Source of the DNA: Pantoea agglomerans
GTDB taxonomy: Bacteria; Pseudomonadota; Gammaproteobacteria; Enterobacterales; Enterobacteriaceae
Direction: 5' to 3'
Length of the DNA stretch: 64,000 nt
Assembly: GCF_021397715.1 (NCBI RefSeq)
Contig: NZ_CP090208.1
Coordinates: 484,341 to 548,340 of the forward strand
Part shown: positions 61,717 through 64,000 of the stretch, in pieces
How positions within the stretch are numbered: position 1 is the first letter of the stretch
Layout: each line of letters begins with the position of its first letter
Notes under the pieces: generated by a model
The model's database searches: none
What the model saw: only the letters and a program-made list of their open reading frames with translations
Told to the model about the DNA's origin: nothing
Translations under genes and position numbers: made by a program

Positions 61717-62838
61717 ATGACTCAACCTGACGATCTGCTAAACGCACTGGCCGATATCGATCCCGATTCTGATCTGGCCCGCGCGCGCCAGGTCCGCCAC
61801 GCTGCGACCCAACATACCCAGGGCAGTTATGCGCTGCTCTTCAGCCAGCAGGATGAGGACTTTCCGCTGCCTGACCGGCTGACACTGGCCGCGCAGCTGG
61901 CGGAATGGCACGCCCAGCCAGGCTTACAGGCGCACTATTTACAACAGCGATCATTGCAGCCGGATCGGCCAGCTGGCGGTGCATCTGAGCGCGATCGGGC
62001 CGCCGACGCGTTTGCCCATCGCCTGACCTTTGAACCGGTCAGCGCGGCACCGGCACACATTGCCGAGTTGCAGCAGGCGGGCTGGAGTCCGCGCGGTATT
62101 GTCACGCTGGCGCAGCTGGTGGCGTTTATCAGTTTCCAGAGCCGGTTGCTGGCGGGTCTGCGGGCCTTGCAGGGCGATGCAGCTCAGGGTGAAACCGCAT
62201 CGGTGGTGGCCGGACACTGGCACGACGCGCCGCTCACCGCCAGCGGCAACACGGCCGTCACCGCCTTTACCCAGCGAGAACTGGGCTGGGAGCCCTGGCT
62301 GGCGGCGAAACCGCTGGCGGAGTTTAGTGCGGATGAGCAGGCCACACTGGCTAAGTTTGGTCATAGCGACTCCGATTATTTCCGCCTGCTGGCGCGCAAC
62401 CTGCCGCTGCTGGAACAGCGCACCCTGACCGATAAAGGCATTTTTTACACCGCGGGCGGCCTGCCTCGTGCAGAGCGTGAACTGGCGGCAACGGTGGTGA
62501 GTAAGGTTAACGGCTGTATCTATTGCGCTTCGGTCCATGCGCGCAAAGCCAGTCAGCTGTCAAAGCAGGATGAGGCGATTCAGAAGCTGCTGAACGTGGC
62601 GCCGGGGACGGTGTTATCTCACGGACAAAGCCCGCGCTGGCAGGCGCTGATCGCTTTTTCAGCGGCGTTATCCGTTACGCCTTCTCAGCTGACGCAACAG
62701 CATATTGATGCGCTGCTGGAACAGGGGCTGGACACGCTGGCCCTGCTCGATCTGATTCAGTCGACCGCCTTTTTTGCCTGGGCGAATCGGCTGATGCTGA
62801 CGCTGGGTGAACCTTTTCTGCCGCAACAACAGGGATAA
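61717..62838 (+). CDS. CMD-domain (AhpD-like) protein, Avi_7170-like
   Basis: The 373-residue protein has an N-terminal helical part and a C-terminal carboxymuconolactone decarboxylase/AhpD-like domain with RELAATVVSKVNGCIYCASV and the following His (CxxC-x3-H), a redox peroxidase-type site. It corresponds to the CMD-domain family that accompanies the KPN_01854/KPN_01858 pair. Its likely role is to protect against peroxide or to handle a thiol intermediate produced by the monooxygenase; this is inference. Confidence 0.88.
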   Translation: MTQPDDLLNALADIDPDSDLARARQVRHAATQHTQGSYALLFSQQDEDFPLPDRLTLAAQLAEWHAQPGLQAHYLQQRSLQPDRPAGGASERDRAADAFAHRLTFEPVSAAPAHIAELQQAGWSPRGIVTLAQLVAFISFQSRLLAGLRALQGDAAQGETASVVAGHWHDAPLTASGNTAVTAFTQRELGWEPWLAAKPLAEFSADEQATLAKFGHSDSDYFRLLARNLPLLEQRTLTDKGIFYTAGGLPRAERELAATVVSKVNGCIYCASVHARKASQLSKQDEAIQKLLNVAPGTVLSHGQSPRWQALIAFSAALSVTPSQLTQQHIDALLEQGLDTLALLDLIQSTAFFAWANRLMLTLGEPFLPQQQG

Positions 62839-62840
62839 TC

Positions 62841-63980
62841 ATGACATTGCTTTCAACTGACCAACTGGTGCAGTGGCGTCGCGAACTGCATCAGCATCCG
62901 GAATTATCCAGTCACGAATTTGCCACCACCGAACGTATCACCCGCTGGCTGGGCCAGGCGGGCATCCGTCTGCTGCCGCTGGGACTGAAAACCGGCGTCG
63001 TGGCGGAATTGGGCGACGGACCGGCGCTGATCGCGCTGCGGGCCGATATTGATGCGCTGCCGATTGAAGAAGCCACTGACCGCCCGTGGCGTTCACAGCA
63101 ACCGGGCGTGATGCACGCCTGCGGACACGATCTGCATACCTCGGTGATGCTGGGCGTCGCCCTGCAACTGAAACAGCGTGAAGCTACGCTGCCTGGCCGG
63201 GTGAGGATTCTGTTTCAGCCCGCAGAAGAGACTTTTACCGGCGCGCGTCAGCTGATCGACGCCGGTGCGCTGGAGGGCGTGCAGGCGATTTTTGGTCTGC
63301 ACAATGCGCCGGATCTGCCGCTGGGTACGCTGCAGACCCGGCCGGGCGCGTTCTACGCCAACGTAGATCGCTTTGTGATCCGGGTTAAAGGCAAAGGCGC
63401 ACACGCCGCGCGGCCCCAGGAAGGCATCGATTCTATTGTGATTGCCAGCCACATCGTCACCGCTTTGCAGACGCTACCGAGCCGGGTGTTCAGTTCGCTG
63501 GAAACGGTCGTGGTAAGCGTGACGCGCTTTACCGCCGGTAACACCTGGAATGTTCTGCCAGAGAGCGTGGAGCTGGAGGGCACGGTACGGACCCATAATG
63601 GTGAGATACGGGCGCAGATCCCGCACCGGATGACCGCGCTGATTCAGGGGATCGCCGCCGGCTTTGGTGCCACCGCCGAACTGGAGTGGATTGAAGGGCC
63701 GCCTGCGTTAATCAATACGCCAGCCTGGGCCGATGTGGCGCTGGAACTGGCGCAGGAAACGGGCTATCTGGCCCAGCGGGCTGCAGCGCCACAAATGGGC
63801 GGCGAAGATTTTGCCTTCTATCTTCAACAGGTGCCCGGCGCCTTTGTCAGCATCGGTAGCGCCAGCAAATTTGGTCTGCATCATGCGGGCTTCGATCCTG
63901 ATGAAGCGCTGATCGAACCCGCGGTGAATTACTTCACTCACCTCGCCCCCCGCGCTCTGCAGATTGTGGCGGCACAATGA
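62841..63980 (+). CDS. M20-family amidohydrolase/deacylase (copy B)
   Basis: The 379-residue enzyme has IALRADIDALPIEEATD, the metal motif MHACGHDLHTSVMLGVA, FQPAEETFTGARQLI, KGKGAHAARPQEGIDSI and MGGEDFAFYLQQVPG. It is very similar along its length to the enzyme at 45100 (for example WRRELHQHPELSSHEFATTE against WRRELHTWPELSGQEFATTE). It starts 2 bp after the CMD gene, and another ribosome site (AGAAGGA) follows its stop, so the operon continues past the window. Confidence 0.93.
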   Translation: MTLLSTDQLVQWRRELHQHPELSSHEFATTERITRWLGQAGIRLLPLGLKTGVVAELGDGPALIALRADIDALPIEEATDRPWRSQQPGVMHACGHDLHTSVMLGVALQLKQREATLPGRVRILFQPAEETFTGARQLIDAGALEGVQAIFGLHNAPDLPLGTLQTRPGAFYANVDRFVIRVKGKGAHAARPQEGIDSIVIASHIVTALQTLPSRVFSSLETVVVSVTRFTAGNTWNVLPESVELEGTVRTHNGEIRAQIPHRMTALIQGIAAGFGATAELEWIEGPPALINTPAWADVALELAQETGYLAQRAAAPQMGGEDFAFYLQQVPGAFVSIGSASKFGLHHAGFDPDEALIEPAVNYFTHLAPRALQIVAAQ

Positions 63981-64000
63981 CCAAAAGAAGGAATCTGCTT

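Noticed and set aside
1..64000. CRISPR arrays, tRNA and rRNA genes
   Set aside because: No regularly spaced direct repeats, cloverleaf-like T-arm signatures or rRNA stretches were noticed in the intergenic regions.

Overview
The window looks like chromosome of a plant- or environment-associated enterobacterium of the Erwiniaceae, most likely Pantoea or a close relative. This is inferred from a desferrioxamine operon of the dfoJAC type known from Pantoea and Erwinia, enteric-type YebG, NudI, YqjC-like and HigBA proteins, and overall codon use. No rRNA, tRNA or CRISPR array was seen.

Layout. 0-3 kb: the start of an amidohydrolase gene, divergent from an isochorismatase-fold hydrolase, two tandem XapX proteins and a lone receiver domain, then a convergent FixJ-type regulator. 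3.7-8 kb: an AraC-type regulator and a two-gene formate dehydrogenase (FdhF-like catalytic subunit plus DUF1641 protein) resembling the ForCE type of Firmicutes. 8-9.5 kb: small metabolic genes. 9.5-11.5 kb: a low-GC patch with nudI and decayed methylase and radical-SAM fragments. It is bounded by a 113-bp direct repeat of the end of an nrsF (DUF1109) gene, so an insertion has replaced the C-terminus of that anti-sigma factor. 11.4-14.5 kb: peroxiredoxin / DsbD-like / ECF sigma / NrsF operon. 16.6-18.6 kb: a scar with an ISNCY transposase remnant, ParD, a truncated ParE and a beheaded metal or siderophore-type binding protein. 20-25 kb: an NlpA/MetQ lipoprotein, a KilAC antirepressor with a structured C4-like antisense RNA in its leader, an extra RibH2-type lumazine synthase and an MlrA-like regulator. 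25.8-33.6 kb: glutamate dehydrogenase, then a ROK regulator divergent from a sugar ABC transporter with a PfkB kinase. 34-39.4 kb: a frameshifted chemoreceptor, a 34-residue membrane peptide, a Fic protein with an operator-like palindrome at its start codon, SOS-controlled yebG, and a HAM1-like/SIR2 pair resembling the KomB-KomC core of the Kongming defence system. 39.6-47.3 kb: a probable organosulfur (S-alkylcysteine-like) uptake and salvage operon. 47.7-48.5 kb: HigBA. 48.7-55.5 kb: Fur-controlled dfoJAC with an MFS exporter. 55.6-64 kb: a second organosulfur-type cassette (peptide-type ABC transporter, LLM flavoenzyme, CMD protein, M20 hydrolase).

How the genes work together. The two sulfur cassettes each pair an importer with a flavin monooxygenase and an M20 deacylase, and their M20 enzymes are clearly paralogous. 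The dfo operon makes hydroxamate siderophore from lysine through cadaverine. The accessory genes of most interest are the HAM1/SIR2 pair, the antirepressor with its complementary leader RNA, and the autoregulation-prone Fic gene.

All calls come from reading the sequence and translations. No database search was run, so family names rest on recognised motifs and remembered family members.
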